Counted from the stretch's first letter, positions 8,704 through 18,009 are shown. The stretch is 51,951 bases of DNA from Thermoproteota archaeon (GCA_015522685.1 WALU01000005.1:1-51951), one strand, 5' to 3'. Notes: generated by a model from the letters alone, not told the origin. Made by a program: numbers and translations.

Positions 8704-10563
8704 ATGAAGAGTGGCTGGACAGGTAAGATCCTCAGGATAGATCTCTCTCGAAGAAAGAGTGTTGTTCAAGATTTGGATCCTAAAGTGGCTGTGGAATTCT
8801 TGGGGGGGAGAGGGCTTGCAATAAAGACCCTTTGGGATGAGCTGCCGCCCGGCACAGATCCTTTATCTCCAGATAATCCCCTGATATTTGCTACAGGTCC
8901 ATTGACAGGAATAACAATGCCAAGTAGCGGTAAAATGGTTATCGCAGCGAAATCTCCCTTAACCGGTGGCTATGGAGATGGGAATATAGGAACGAAGGCA
9001 TCTATACAGCTCAAGAAAGCAGGCTATGATGCAATAATTGTGACTGGCAAGGCCGACGATCACTCAATGATAGCAATAAATGATGGTAATATTGAGATAG
9101 AACCTGCTAAAGATTTATGGGGCTTAGATACATATAAGGCCCAAGACGAGCTTGAAGCTCGGTATGGAAAGAATTCAGGTATCCTTGTGATAGGACCTGC
9201 TGGTGAGAACCTAGTTAAGATATCTGTAGTTACATCTGAGAAGGGGAGAGCAGGTGGAAGGCCCGGAATAGGCGCTGTAATGGGTTCAAAGAATCTTAAA
9301 GCCTTGGTGATAACGGGATCCAAGGAAATACCTCTCGATAATCCTAGGGAGGTAATTAGATTAGGAGCTGAGGCATTCAAAGATGTGAAATCCAAAGAAA
9401 GTTATGATTTTTGGATTAGGCAAGGAACAATGGCTACAGTCGAATGGGCCAACGAAAATAGCGCTCTGCCCACTCATAACTTCAATGAAGGAGTATTTGA
9501 TGGATTTGAAAAGATAGGCGGGAACTCCATGGAGAGGATATATAAAGTCTCTCAGAAAGGATGTCCGAACTGCAATATGCCATGTGGTAATATAACAGAG
9601 ATAAGGGAGGGGCCATATCAAGGAAGAAGAACGGAAGTAGATTATGAGAATGTAGCTATGAATGGATCGAACTTAGGTATAGATGATATGAACTGGGTTA
9701 TGACACTTAACCTTTACGCTGATGAGATGGGATTAGATTCTATCAGCATGGGATCTACTCTAGCCTTCGCTACAGAGGCCGTTGAGAGAGGTCTTATAAG
9801 CAAGGAGGAGATTGGTGTCAATTTAGAATGGGGTAATGGTCCCGCAATGCTGGAGATGGCTAAGAAAATTGCAAGCAGAGATGGATTTGGTAATGTACTT
9901 TCTGAGGGCGTTGCTTATGCAGCAACTAGGTTAGGTAGAGAAGCTAACAAGTTTGCTATACATGTGAAGGGATTAGAAACCAGTGCCTATGACTGTCATG
10001 CTTACATAGGAATGGCATTAGCTTATGGAACCAGTCCTATAGGGGCTCATCATAAAGATGCATGGTTCATCTCTATAGAAGTAAGAGAAGGAAGGAGTAT
10101 AGCCAGTAAGGAGAGAGTAGAAAAGCTGGTCTGGATGCAAAATGTAAGAGGTGGCTTCTTTGAGAGTGCTGTGGCTTGCAGACTTCCATGGATAGAATTA
10201 GGATTAGATTTAGAGTGGTATCCGAAGTTCCTCAAAGCAGCTACAGGATTAGATTATACATGGGATGACTTGTATACAATATCAAATAGGATATACTCGC
10301 TTATAAGAGCCTTCTGGATAAGAGAGAAGGGAGGGTGGAGCAGAAGCATGGATTACCCACCAATCAGGTGGTTTAAGGATCCTCTTACCAAGGGACCGCT
10401 AGCAGGGACGAGGCTAGACAGAGAATCTTATGATAAGATGCTAGATTGGTACTATGAGATAAGAGGATGGCATGGAAATGGTATACCTAAAAAAGGCACC
10501 TTAAAGAACCTCGGCTTAGAATTCGTGATACCTCAGCTGAGGAAAGTAGTAAATCTAGAATAA
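8704..10563 (+). CDS. aor: Tungsten-containing aldehyde:ferredoxin oxidoreductase
   Basis: Oxidises aldehydes to carboxylates and passes electrons to ferredoxin, using a tungstopterin and one 4Fe-4S cluster (cytoplasm). The product is 619 residues from the ATG at 8704; a TTG directly before it is also open. Cluster ligands are visible as GCPNCNMPCG (Cys 287, 290, 294) with the fourth at Cys 492 in VACRLPW, closely matching the spacing in the Pyrococcus furiosus enzyme. N-terminal landmarks include GWTGKILRIDL, FLGGRGLAIKTL, TGPLTG and GGRPGIGAVMGSKNLKA. An AT-rich promoter-like stretch lies at 8655-8680. A Pyrococcus-type ferredoxin and MoeA/MoaB genes are 6-10 kb downstream. Substrate class within the AOR family is not resolved. 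Confidence 0.93.
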   Translation: MKSGWTGKILRIDLSRRKSVVQDLDPKVAVEFLGGRGLAIKTLWDELPPGTDPLSPDNPLIFATGPLTGITMPSSGKMVIAAKSPLTGGYGDGNIGTKASIQLKKAGYDAIIVTGKADDHSMIAINDGNIEIEPAKDLWGLDTYKAQDELEARYGKNSGILVIGPAGENLVKISVVTSEKGRAGGRPGIGAVMGSKNLKALVITGSKEIPLDNPREVIRLGAEAFKDVKSKESYDFWIRQGTMATVEWANENSALPTHNFNEGVFDGFEKIGGNSMERIYKVSQKGCPNCNMPCGNITEIREGPYQGRRTEVDYENVAMNGSNLGIDDMNWVMTLNLYADEMGLDSISMGSTLAFATEAVERGLISKEEIGVNLEWGNGPAMLEMAKKIASRDGFGNVLSEGVAYAATRLGREANKFAIHVKGLETSAYDCHAYIGMALAYGTSPIGAHHKDAWFISIEVREGRSIASKERVEKLVWMQNVRGGFFESAVACRLPWIELGLDLEWYPKFLKAATGLDYTWDDLYTISNRIYSLIRAFWIREKGGWSRSMDYPPIRWFKDPLTKGPLAGTRLDRESYDKMLDWYYEIRGWHGNGIPKKGTLKNLGLEFVIPQLRKVVNLE

Positions 10564-10634
10564 ATTATATGTAAATAAGGCTCCTAGATAAGCCAAGATG
10601 TATCTTAGAGATGGATTAGAATACAGAAATAGGG

Positions 10635-11324
10635 CTAAGAATGAGCTTGCAATAATGCCTGAGGTTGGTGGTGGATAAAGAAGTTATAAGCTTTGGATAT
10701 AGAGGAGTAGATGACCCCTGCTATAATAGGAGGCCATTCCTCCCTTCTTATTTCTCCTATTTCTATCTTACTATTTCTCAATTGTTTAACCATTGTTCTT
10801 ACCTTTCCTACTTCTCTAAACCAATGAGCATCGCTTCCCCCAATCCCTGGTATTCCAGATTTCTCAGAAAATATTTTGGCTTTTCTATTATTCCAAGAGG
10901 GAGTTCTACCATTTTCTACTTCTATGAAATCTACCTTATGGATGATCTTTTTAGTGTATTCACCAAGCGCCCCCCTTCTCTTCCTATCGAACGGATGAGG
11001 TATTGTTGTTATACCTCCTTGCTCTTTAATGAGATCTATAGTCTCCTCAGGACTGAGGCCTTTCTTTATCTTCTCCGTTAAAAAAAGTCCTATTATGTCC
11101 CCTCTACTAGTTTTTACTTCTTCTCCCACTATCACCGTTATATCAATGTCTGAAAGTTTAGCCTCTTTTATCATCTCTAGTGCCCCCTCTATCTCATTGT
11201 GATCAGTAATCGCTATTACCTTAAGTCCTTTCTTAGATGAAGCCTTTAGAATATCTTTAGGGCGGCTCATGGAATCTCTAGACCAATAAGTATGTATATG
11301 AAAGTCTGCCCACATATCCTTCAT
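10635..11324 (-). CDS. PHP-domain phosphoesterase
   Basis: A 229-residue stand-alone PHP domain, the metal-dependent phosphoesterase family related to histidinol phosphatase and the polymerase-associated PHP. Metal-binding motifs are DFHIHTYWSRD near the N-terminus, AITDHNEIEGA, VIVGEEVKT, TTIPHPFD and GGSDAHWFREVGKV. Small proteins of this type in archaea act on nucleotides or phosphosugars, but the substrate cannot be read from sequence. It follows the 137-residue conserved gene by 11 bases on the same strand and is likely co-transcribed. The 70 bases between its stop and the AOR stop show nothing notable. Confidence 0.82.
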   Translation of the reverse strand: MKDMWADFHIHTYWSRDSMSRPKDILKASSKKGLKVIAITDHNEIEGALEMIKEAKLSDIDITVIVGEEVKTSRGDIIGLFLTEKIKKGLSPEETIDLIKEQGGITTIPHPFDRKRRGALGEYTKKIIHKVDFIEVENGRTPSWNNRKAKIFSEKSGIPGIGGSDAHWFREVGKVRTMVKQLRNSKIEIGEIRREEWPPIIAGVIYSSISKAYNFFIHHQPQALLQAHS

Positions 11325-11335
11325 CTCTTTACTCT

Positions 11336-11749
11336 TTATATAGAATATTCCATTCCCTCACTGCCCTTCTTCTGCTCAGTAGGAGCTGGAAGTGAAGGCA
11401 AAGGTGGAGGGACCCCGACAGATCGACAAAGCAAGACTGCTTCCGAAAAACCTGCTGTATAAACGCTCTGAATAACTGGTTGAGGTATCTTACCTGACTT
11501 AAGGTCCTTAATCAACCTCTCTATTTCATCTTTCTTACCACTCACGAGGATTCTTCCTTCCACTGTTATCCTAGCAATAGAAGGTTGGTACCCTATATCC
11601 AAGAGAAACATTCCCTTAGCCTTTTCGCCAGATCCTTCTATCTTACCCACATTAATATTCATTGATATCTGTAAATTCCCTGGCAGAGGATCTTCAGGCT
11701 CAACAAACCTCTCAGCCTGAACACTCGTTACCCTAACTGCTATATTCAT
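11336..11749 (-). CDS. Conserved hypothetical protein, possibly SecB-like fold
   Basis: A 137-residue soluble protein without signal peptide or membrane segment. It has alternating polar/hydrophobic strands (NLQISMNINVGKI, GMFLLDIGYQPSIARITVEG), a short Lys/Glu helix (KKDEIERLIKDLKSGK), then a proline-rich tail VGVPPPLPSLPAP and charged end. The strand-rich core followed by VIQSVYTAGFSEAVLLC and a proline segment recalls small archaeal proteins with a SecB-like chaperone fold; I am not sure of this. It is the first gene of a pair with the PHP phosphoesterase and sits head to head with the 86-residue gene. Confidence 0.6.
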   Translation of the reverse strand: MNIAVRVTSVQAERFVEPEDPLPGNLQISMNINVGKIEGSGEKAKGMFLLDIGYQPSIARITVEGRILVSGKKDEIERLIKDLKSGKIPQPVIQSVYTAGFSEAVLLCRSVGVPPPLPSLPAPTEQKKGSEGMEYSI

Positions 11750-11841
11750 GCTTATCTATCTCACCTCTTACATGAGCCTTTTAATCCTGTCCCTTAGGTG
11801 AAAGTTTTTCGCTATTATGCACCATCCTATGCGGCGATGAC

Positions 11842-12102
11842 ATGAAGGCCAGGAAGAGAGATATTGAAGATGAGGAAGAATTCATTCCAGTTAAGATAGT
11901 AACAGCCGCTATAAAGGCCATGCCACCTGTAACATTAGCTGATGAATTAGCTAAGGCTGATCAGGAGCACCCCAAGTATGAGGACGCGGTAGATAGTTCA
12001 GAGATGAGAACCTTCGTGCTAGGGTATTCTAAAGAGAGAGGCCTCAGAGCATATGAAAACTGGTTGAGATTTAATTCCAAGATCAAGGAGACCTCCTTTT
12101 AA
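11842..12102 (+). CDS. Small hypothetical protein (86 aa)
   Basis: Not recognised. The product is 86 residues, highly charged (KARKRDIEDEEE at the N-terminus) and probably all helical, with a PVTLADELAKADQEHP segment and a C-terminal RGLRAYENWLRFNSK. It has no cysteines or membrane segment. The ATG at 11842 follows two short blocked frames, and the stop is 17 bases before the inositol-phosphatase-like gene on the same strand, where GAGG acts as that gene's ribosome binding site. The spacing argues for a real two-gene transcript, but the protein could be lineage specific. Confidence 0.6.
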   Translation: MKARKRDIEDEEEFIPVKIVTAAIKAMPPVTLADELAKADQEHPKYEDAVDSSEMRTFVLGYSKERGLRAYENWLRFNSKIKETSF

Positions 12103-12119
12103 TTTTTGAGGGGAGTTCC

Positions 12120-12884
12120 ATGCTGACAATAGAGGATCTCGTGAACTTAGCTTTAAGAATAAAGGAGAGAGCTCGCACTTACATTGGAGCGGATAAGGAG
12201 TTTTCCTACATAAGCGCAGGCGGCGATACCGCTAGAGCTATAGATGAGGCTGCTCAAGAGGAGTTATCTAAATGGCTAACTGAAAGGAGAGGCTATCCAG
12301 ATATATTAAGCGAAGAAAGCGGCCTTATAAGGGGGAAGGAGCAAGGCGTCTTGCTAATAGATCCAATAGATGGAAGTTCGAACGCTGATAGAGGGATCCC
12401 CTTTGCTTGCGTGTCAATAGCTTATTCATCTTCCTACTCCCTCAAGTTTCTAAGCAAGGCTGTTATCCTTGACATATTTAGGGAGGACCTCTATTATGCC
12501 GAGAAGAGTTCAGGATCGTTTAAGAATGGATCTAGAATCAAGGTTAGGAAATTTAGAGGTACTCCTGTAATATATGCCCCCTGCCAGCCCGATGATCCTC
12601 TTATTAGAAGAACGACATTAAAGCATATAGCTAGGAGGGATCTGGGCTCTATAGCTCTGGGTCTCACTTACGTTGCAAGTGGCCAGATAGATGTTCTTAT
12701 TGATTTGAGGAATAATTTAAGAGTAGTAGACCTAGCTGCCGGTCTTCTCCTAGTTAAGGAAGCAGGTGGATCTGTTTATGTAAATACTATGAGCATAAGG
12801 GGATTGAAGAGATCCCTTTCTGTAGTAGCTGGAACTAAAGAGGCTATTAGAAGCTTAATGATTCCATCATTAGAGGAGCTATAA
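12120..12884 (+). CDS. Inositol monophosphatase / fructose-1,6-bisphosphatase family protein
   Basis: A 254-residue metal-dependent sugar-phosphate phosphatase. The family metal sites are all present: SEESG near residue 61, LLIDPIDGSSNADRG at about 79-93, and VVDLAAGLLL at about 205-214, standing for the WDxAAG motif. In archaea such enzymes hydrolyse inositol-1-phosphate and fructose-1,6-bisphosphate, serving compatible-solute or lipid synthesis and gluconeogenesis. The LVD/VVD variant of WDxAAG is common in divergent members. It is probably co-transcribed with the small gene upstream and ends 3 bases before a tRNA gene on the opposite strand. Confidence 0.87.
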   Translation: MLTIEDLVNLALRIKERARTYIGADKEFSYISAGGDTARAIDEAAQEELSKWLTERRGYPDILSEESGLIRGKEQGVLLIDPIDGSSNADRGIPFACVSIAYSSSYSLKFLSKAVILDIFREDLYYAEKSSGSFKNGSRIKVRKFRGTPVIYAPCQPDDPLIRRTTLKHIARRDLGSIALGLTYVASGQIDVLIDLRNNLRVVDLAAGLLLVKEAGGSVYVNTMSIRGLKRSLSVVAGTKEAIRSLMIPSLEEL

Positions 12885-12887
12885 TGA

Positions 12888-12960
12888 AGCCCCGGGGGGG
12901 ACTTGAACCCCCGACCTGCCGCTTACAAGGCGGCCGCTCTGCCGATTGAGCTACCAGGGC
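12888..12960 (-). tRNA. tRNA-Thr (anticodon TGT)
   Basis: A 73-base cloverleaf: acceptor GCCCTGG pairs with CCGGGGC (one G-T), D arm GCTC/GAGC, anticodon stem GCCGC/GCGGC with loop CTTGTAA (anticodon TGT, reads ACA), T arm GGGGG-TTCAAGT-CCCCC. No intron and no encoded CCA. Confidence 0.96.
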
Positions 12961-13022
12961 CAATTCTTAGTTCAGCCAATTTAAATATAAGTTTTGATTT
13001 GCTTTGATCAAAATCAAATTAA

Positions 13023-14411
13023 TCAGCATTTATCTGTATGTTGGTTTCTTCTTAGATTGAATTCCTTATGTACTAATCTCACGGCTTCTTCTCCATCTTC
13101 ATCAGCAACTACGAAGGATATATTTGTCTCTGATGATCCCTGAGATATCATCTTAACGTTTATCCCCTTTGATGAAATTGCCCTAAATACTCTAGCTGCT
13201 ACGCCAGGAGTTCCTCTCATTCCGGAGCCAATAGCAGCTACGACGGCACAGTTCCTATCAAGCAGAACTTCTCTAAAGATGGGGCCGAGCAGTTTCGTCT
13301 CTACTAAAGCTCTAGCCTTACCAACTTCCTTTTTACTGAGGACTATTGAGATATCTGACTCTGATATGCTCTGGGATATCATAAGGATATTCAGCATATT
13401 TTCACCTAGTAGAGAGAAAAGCTTGGCTGAAGTACCTGGTCTTCCGATCATACCTGTCCCTTTAACAGTTAAGATCGACACATTTCTCATCAATTCCACG
13501 GCTTTAACTACATTCTCCTCAATCACGCTTCTTCTAGAGATTAATGTACCCTGGCATCTCTTATTATAGAAGTTTCTTATCCTCACAGGGGTATTTGTGG
13601 TTATAGCAGGCTCTAAAAAACGAGGATGCATATTTTTGGCGCCAAAGTGAGCTAGCTCTATTGCCTCCTGATAGGATGCCTGTTTTATTACCCTAGCATC
13701 TCTCACAATCTTGGGATCAGCAGTCAATAGCCCATCTACATCGGTCCACAGCCATACTTCCCTAGATTCTAGAGATGAGCCAAGTAGAACTGCAGTAAGA
13801 TCGCTTCCTCCTCTGCCTAGCGTAGTTATTTTCCCCTCTTGAGATACTCCAGAGAATCCAGCAACTATTGGTAGCATGGAGTCTATGATAGGGAGCAGCT
13901 TCTTTCTGACGTAGGTCTTAGTAGCCATTAGAAGGGGGTTTGCCTCGCCATGAAAGTCATCTGTTATTATACCTGCTTCTCCACCCGTGAAGAATCTAGC
14001 TTTGATCTTCTTCTTATTCAATAATTCTGTGAGAATCTCGCCCGACAGATTCTCTCCTAAGGAAGAGATAAAATCCATGAGTCTAGGTGTTATTTCCCCT
14101 GTGTATGTAATCCCTAATAGGACCCTCTCAAGTTTCCTGAGTTCTTCCTTTACATTATCGCAGTTAAGTTCTAATTCTTCGCATATACCTAGGTGCCTAT
14201 CTCTTATTTTACTTAAGATCTCCATGACCTTACTCTCCTTTCCACTGGCTGCCAGCCCTCCAAGCATTAGGAGATCATCAGTAACGCCTTTCATAGCAGA
14301 TACTACTGCCACAATTCTCTCTTCATTTACATTCTCCGCTAAGTATTCAGATACCTCTAAGATATCGGAAGAGTCTTTGAGAATGGACCCTCCAAACTTC
14401 ATAACTAGCAA
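13023..14411 (-). CDS. lysC: Aspartate kinase
   Basis: Phosphorylates L-aspartate, the first step toward threonine, methionine and lysine. The 462-residue protein starts with the kinase signature VMKFGGSILKD, carries VVSAMKGVTD and GRGGSDLTAVLLG (substrate and nucleotide sites), and ends with two ACT regulatory domains (about residues 310-460; VKGTGMIGRPGTSAKLF and AIGSGMRGTPGVAARVF), so feedback control by an end-product amino acid is likely. The start is TTG at 14411, six bases after a GGTGA; an ATG at 14402 is the alternative. It overlaps the end of homoserine dehydrogenase by 7 bases, making a two-gene operon rather than the fused ThrA form. Confidence 0.95.
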   Translation of the reverse strand: MLVMKFGGSILKDSSDILEVSEYLAENVNEERIVAVVSAMKGVTDDLLMLGGLAASGKESKVMEILSKIRDRHLGICEELELNCDNVKEELRKLERVLLGITYTGEITPRLMDFISSLGENLSGEILTELLNKKKIKARFFTGGEAGIITDDFHGEANPLLMATKTYVRKKLLPIIDSMLPIVAGFSGVSQEGKITTLGRGGSDLTAVLLGSSLESREVWLWTDVDGLLTADPKIVRDARVIKQASYQEAIELAHFGAKNMHPRFLEPAITTNTPVRIRNFYNKRCQGTLISRRSVIEENVVKAVELMRNVSILTVKGTGMIGRPGTSAKLFSLLGENMLNILMISQSISESDISIVLSKKEVGKARALVETKLLGPIFREVLLDRNCAVVAAIGSGMRGTPGVAARVFRAISSKGINVKMISQGSSETNISFVVADEDGEEAVRLVHKEFNLRRNQHTDKC

Positions 14412-15418
14412 GGTTTCTCACCTCTCATATACATCTTCAGCTCTACAAGATCCCTTATGAGGGCCGCTGCCGTCTCTCTCCCCCCTGCTCCTTTTCCAAC
14501 GAGTGTATGTCTTCCAGATATTTCGGCCGTAAAAGACACGGCATTTAAAGCATCTGAAACTGCTAGAGGATCACTTTTATCTATCTCCTCAGGCTGGACC
14601 TTTAGATCAGAATCATCAGCAGAAGCGATCAGTCTTATTGTTTTTCCCTTGAAGAGTAGCTCTTTAGAGATCTCTACATTTCTGATACCCTTCACTCTCA
14701 CATCATTCATAGTAACTCCAAGATCCATGGCCCAATTGGATAATATAACGAGCTTAGCTGCCGAGTCCCAGCCATCTATATCAGCGCTAGGATCAGCTTC
14801 CGCATACCCAAGTCTTCTCGCTTCTTCCAATGCTATCCTAAAGGATAAACCTTCCTCCATTCTATTAAGTATGTAATTGGAAGTTCCATTTATAACACCT
14901 CTTATAGAGAGTATTCTCTCCCCAGATAAGCACTTCTTCACGAACCTCAAGAAAGGCGTACCCCCACCAACTGCTCCGCTAAAGAGGAGCTTAAGCCCTT
15001 TATTTCGGAACATTTCAAGAAGAGCCGGCATTTCCCATGCTAGAGGACCTTTATTTGATGTTATCACATGTTTCCCTGATATGAGGGCTGCTTTTAAGTA
15101 AGATAGACTAGGTTCCCCATTCGTTAGGTTAGAAGGAGTCACATCCACCAATACCTCAGCGTCAATCTCCCTCACTAAGCCGGCGGATTCCATATCAACT
15201 TCATCAGGATGTCCCTCAAGGGTCCCTCTTTCTTCCTTATACCTAATGAGGCTCCCTGTATCTATCCCTTCAGGATTATATATCCTAGCTTTGGAGTTAG
15301 CTACCGCCACAATTGATGGATTTATCCCATAACTCTCGTATAAATCTCTTCTTTCTATCTTCAGCTGTTCAAGGAAAGCTCTGCCAACAACGCCTAACCC
15401 TAAGAGGATAAGTCGCAT
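14405..15418 (-). CDS. hom: Homoserine dehydrogenase
   Basis: Reduces aspartate semialdehyde to homoserine with NAD(P)H. The 337-residue product has an N-terminal dinucleotide fold (LILLGLGVVGRAFL), VLVDVTPSNLTNGEPS, the catalytic-loop SNKGPLAWEMP, the family signature GAVGGGTPFLRFV, INGTSNYILNRME and a conserved GYAEADPSADIDGWDSAAK. It lacks an ACT domain, as in short archaeal forms, so regulation probably rests on the downstream aspartate kinase. ATG at 15418 is the only good start. It is divergent from tatA across a 126-base region with a TATA-like AAATAAATA for tatA. Confidence 0.95.
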   Translation of the reverse strand: MRLILLGLGVVGRAFLEQLKIERRDLYESYGINPSIVAVANSKARIYNPEGIDTGSLIRYKEERGTLEGHPDEVDMESAGLVREIDAEVLVDVTPSNLTNGEPSLSYLKAALISGKHVITSNKGPLAWEMPALLEMFRNKGLKLLFSGAVGGGTPFLRFVKKCLSGERILSIRGVINGTSNYILNRMEEGLSFRIALEEARRLGYAEADPSADIDGWDSAAKLVILSNWAMDLGVTMNDVRVKGIRNVEISKELLFKGKTIRLIASADDSDLKVQPEEIDKSDPLAVSDALNAVSFTAEISGRHTLVGKGAGGRETAAALIRDLVELKMYMRGEKPC

Positions 15419-15544
15419 AATGCTCTTTAGTCCCTTGATACAAAAAAGTTGCTCATCACCTTGATCGAAAGTTCCTAGAGGAAAATTGATGTATATTTAG
15501 AAATAAATATATTTGTGTATGGCAAATCTAAATGGGTGATATGA

Positions 15545-15883
15545 TTGCTATCTACCATGGCTCAAGTTTCTCTCAAGCTCATGCAATTTGGACCTATTGG
15601 ATGGTCAGAACTTCTATTAATAATCCTGATAGCTCTCTTGCTCTTTGGACCTAGAAAACTTCCTGAATTAGCCAGATCTATGGGTGATGCGATAAACGAG
15701 TTTAGAAAAGCTAGCAGTGGCATTACTACTAGTGGAGAGGAAGAGAAAAAGGAAAAGAGTGAATCTAAAAAGAGTAACGAAATAAGGCAGCTAGCCTTAA
15801 ACCTTGGTATAGATGTGACAGGAAAGACCGATGAAGAGCTGATGGAAGAGATAAAATCCCTAGCAAAGAAAGGAAAAGCCTAA
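15545..15883 (+). CDS. tatA: Twin-arginine translocase subunit TatA/TatB
   Basis: Forms the pore element of the Tat system, which moves folded proteins with twin-arginine signals across the membrane. It has 112 residues: a single membrane helix (GWSELLLIILIALLLF), the hinge FGPRKLPELARSMGDAI, an amphipathic helix, and a charged tail EEEKKEKSESKKSNE. The start used, TTG at 15545, sits 5 bases after GGTGA; the ATG at 15557 is an alternative. TatC lies just downstream on the opposite strand with 6 bases between stops, so the two are neighbours but not an operon. The tail after residue 75 ends with a short helix-like segment of unknown role. Confidence 0.93.
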   Translation: MLSTMAQVSLKLMQFGPIGWSELLLIILIALLLFGPRKLPELARSMGDAINEFRKASSGITTSGEEEKKEKSESKKSNEIRQLALNLGIDVTGKTDEELMEEIKSLAKKGKA

Positions 15884-15889
15884 TTCTTT

Positions 15890-16705
15890 TTATCTCGGTC
15901 TGTACATTTTTTTAGCGATCCAATAGGAGAGAGCATATAGCATTATGAAGGGAACAGACAAAGCAGTCATGGATACTGGAGTAGGATCCGGTGTTATTAT
16001 AGCCGTGAAGACTGCTATACCAAAAATTACATATCTCCAGTTCTTTTTCAGTATCTGAGGAGTTATTAGGTCAAGATATGCAGCTAACCCTATGAGAAGT
16101 GGAAATGTGAAGGATAAGCCAGTAGTTAGCATCCCTAATATTGCAAAGGAGAAAAACTCCTTAACAGAGAATATCAACTCAACCCCTCCAAGAAGGTAGA
16201 GCCATGATAGGAAGAAGAATGTAAAAGGAAGTACAACGTAGTATGCGTAAATAATCCCTGCTGTAAACAGTATCAGAAATCCGAGAGAAAAAGGCACCAT
16301 TACTTTTTTCTCCCTTTCCTCTAATGCAGGCCCTAGATATTCATAAATCTGTTTTGCTATATAAGGAGATGCTATTATGAGCCCTATAAGGAAGGAAAGT
16401 TCAAGTATTATTTCTATAGAATCGAGCCAGCTATGAGCTATCAATTGGACTGTAAGATTCTTAACCCTGAAGAAGGAAGCTATTGGTCTGATAATGGGAT
16501 TATCCACATTTGTTAAATCATATTGCATTTTTTTCATGAGATAGAAAACAAGGGGAGTATATCCCTGCAAATTATTATTAAATAATTGAGCAGGAATTAT
16601 CACTGCTATACCAGATGTTATCAAAAGTAGTATTATTATTCTTCTTAGCCTCTCAAGAAGCTCAATAATGTGCTCTTGCAGTGGTGCTTCTCTATTCTCC
16701 GCCAA
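15890..16705 (-). CDS. tatC: Twin-arginine translocase subunit TatC
   Basis: The signal-peptide receptor of the Tat pathway, an integral membrane protein of 271 residues with six predicted helices. The cytoplasmic N-terminus holds LQEHIIELLERLRRII, the first loop is long, and the conserved cytoplasmic segment YEYLGPALEEREKKV with PF follows helix two. The ITPDPTPVSMTALSVPF motif near the last two helices is a family hallmark. The start is TTG at 16705. The first periplasmic loop (about residues 45-90) is longer than in bacterial TatC. It faces moeA head to head across 62 bases. Confidence 0.93.
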   Translation of the reverse strand: MAENREAPLQEHIIELLERLRRIIILLLITSGIAVIIPAQLFNNNLQGYTPLVFYLMKKMQYDLTNVDNPIIRPIASFFRVKNLTVQLIAHSWLDSIEIILELSFLIGLIIASPYIAKQIYEYLGPALEEREKKVMVPFSLGFLILFTAGIIYAYYVVLPFTFFFLSWLYLLGGVELIFSVKEFFSFAILGMLTTGLSFTFPLLIGLAAYLDLITPQILKKNWRYVIFGIAVFTAIITPDPTPVSMTALSVPFIMLYALSYWIAKKMYRPR

Positions 16706-16736
16706 CTCAAACTCACTGAAGCTATAGATAGGAAAG

Positions 16737-16750
16737 CTAATTTATAGATT
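16737..16750 (+). promoter_or_regulatory. TATA-like box of moeA operon
   Basis: CTAATTTATAGATT is centred about 25 bases before the ATG at 16768, so the moeA mRNA is predicted to be leaderless. Confidence 0.5.
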
Positions 16751-16767
16751 AACACCATTCTTCTCTG

Positions 16768-18009
16768 ATGAGTCGAATTTTCAAGAGTCTAACTAGTGCT
16801 GAGAATGCTCTCGAGAAGTTTTCTGGCTATATTCCTAGCATAGCAGCTGAGGAATTACCATTAAAGGATGCGTTAGGGAGGGTTTTAAGGGAAGATATTC
16901 ATTCACCAATGGATATACCCCCTTTCCACAGGGCTGCATTTGATGGATATGCTGTTAGATCGGTAGATACATTCGGTGCTTCTAGGAATAATCCTATAAC
17001 GCTCAAAGTTATAGGGGTTATCAGACCAGGAGACCAAGAGCAATACAATTTAGGTGAGCTAGAGACTGTAGAGATAGCTACTGGTGCTTACCTGCCTAAT
17101 AGAGCCGATGCTATAGTCCCTTTAGAGTATTCTAAGAGAGTTGGCGAGTTCGTGGAGGTAATAAAGCAGGTATCTCCTGGCGCTAACATCGATAGGAAAG
17201 GAAGTGATATAGAGAAAGGTACGCTAGTATTGAAGTCCGGAACTTATTTAGGTCCCTTTGAGATGCTCCTCCTCTCCTCGCTTAACATTACTCATGTCAG
17301 GGTAGCTAAGCTGCCGAGGATATCTGTGATAAGCACGGGAAATGAGTTAGTTGAGTTAGGATCTAAACTAAAAATGGGCCAGATAATTAATTCAAATATG
17401 TATATGGTATCTTCTCTACTTAATGGATTGGCTGAAGTTATATATAGAGGAATAGCTAGGGATGATGAATCCTCCTTAAAATCTCTGATCTCAGAGAGTT
17501 TGGAGGATGATCTCATAGTCACATTGGCCGGCACGAGCGTTGGTAAGAAAGATTTAGTACCTAAGGTAGTGGAGGATGTAGGTGGGATTATAATAGTCCA
17601 TGGATTGAGTATAATGCCAGGAAAGCCCACGCTTATTGCCATAATAGGAGAGACTCCCTTAGTAGGATTGCCAGGAATGCCTGTTTCTACTTCTGTATCT
17701 GCCATAGAGATACTCCTCCCAATCGTGAGTAAAATGCTAGGAATTAGGGGTGAAATCGTCTGGCCTAAAATCAGGGCGAAGTTGTCAAGGAGAATAGCAT
17801 CAAGGCCTGGTGTAAGGCATTATGTTAGAGTTAAGCTCTCCAAGAATAATGGGGAGGTAATAGCAACTCCTGTTAGAGTTAGTGGATCTGGCATAATAAG
17901 CTCACTTATTAAAGCCGATGGATTTGTCATAGTTCCGGAAAATGTTGAGGGATATGAAGAAGGACAAGAAGTTCAAGTATTAGTTTATAGGAGGTGGTTA
18001 GAGCTATGA
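16768..18009 (+). CDS. moeA: Molybdopterin molybdenumtransferase MoeA
   Basis: Inserts molybdate or tungstate into adenylated molybdopterin. The 413-residue protein has the full MoeA domain order: ALGRVLREDI, DIPPFHRAAFDGYAVRS, EIATGAYLP, the MogA-like domain with ISTGNELVELG and IIVHGLSIMPGKPT, then VGLPGMPVSTS and a C-terminal beta-barrel. In the MogA-like domain the usual SGGTSVG appears as LAGTSVGKKD. It overlaps the second MoeA gene by ATGA, forming an operon. With a tungsten aldehyde oxidoreductase in the window, tungsten is a likely metal. Two MoeA paralogues are common in archaea and may differ in metal choice. Confidence 0.93.
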   Translation: MSRIFKSLTSAENALEKFSGYIPSIAAEELPLKDALGRVLREDIHSPMDIPPFHRAAFDGYAVRSVDTFGASRNNPITLKVIGVIRPGDQEQYNLGELETVEIATGAYLPNRADAIVPLEYSKRVGEFVEVIKQVSPGANIDRKGSDIEKGTLVLKSGTYLGPFEMLLLSSLNITHVRVAKLPRISVISTGNELVELGSKLKMGQIINSNMYMVSSLLNGLAEVIYRGIARDDESSLKSLISESLEDDLIVTLAGTSVGKKDLVPKVVEDVGGIIIVHGLSIMPGKPTLIAIIGETPLVGLPGMPVSTSVSAIEILLPIVSKMLGIRGEIVWPKIRAKLSRRIASRPGVRHYVRVKLSKNNGEVIATPVRVSGSGIISSLIKADGFVIVPENVEGYEEGQEVQVLVYRRWLEL

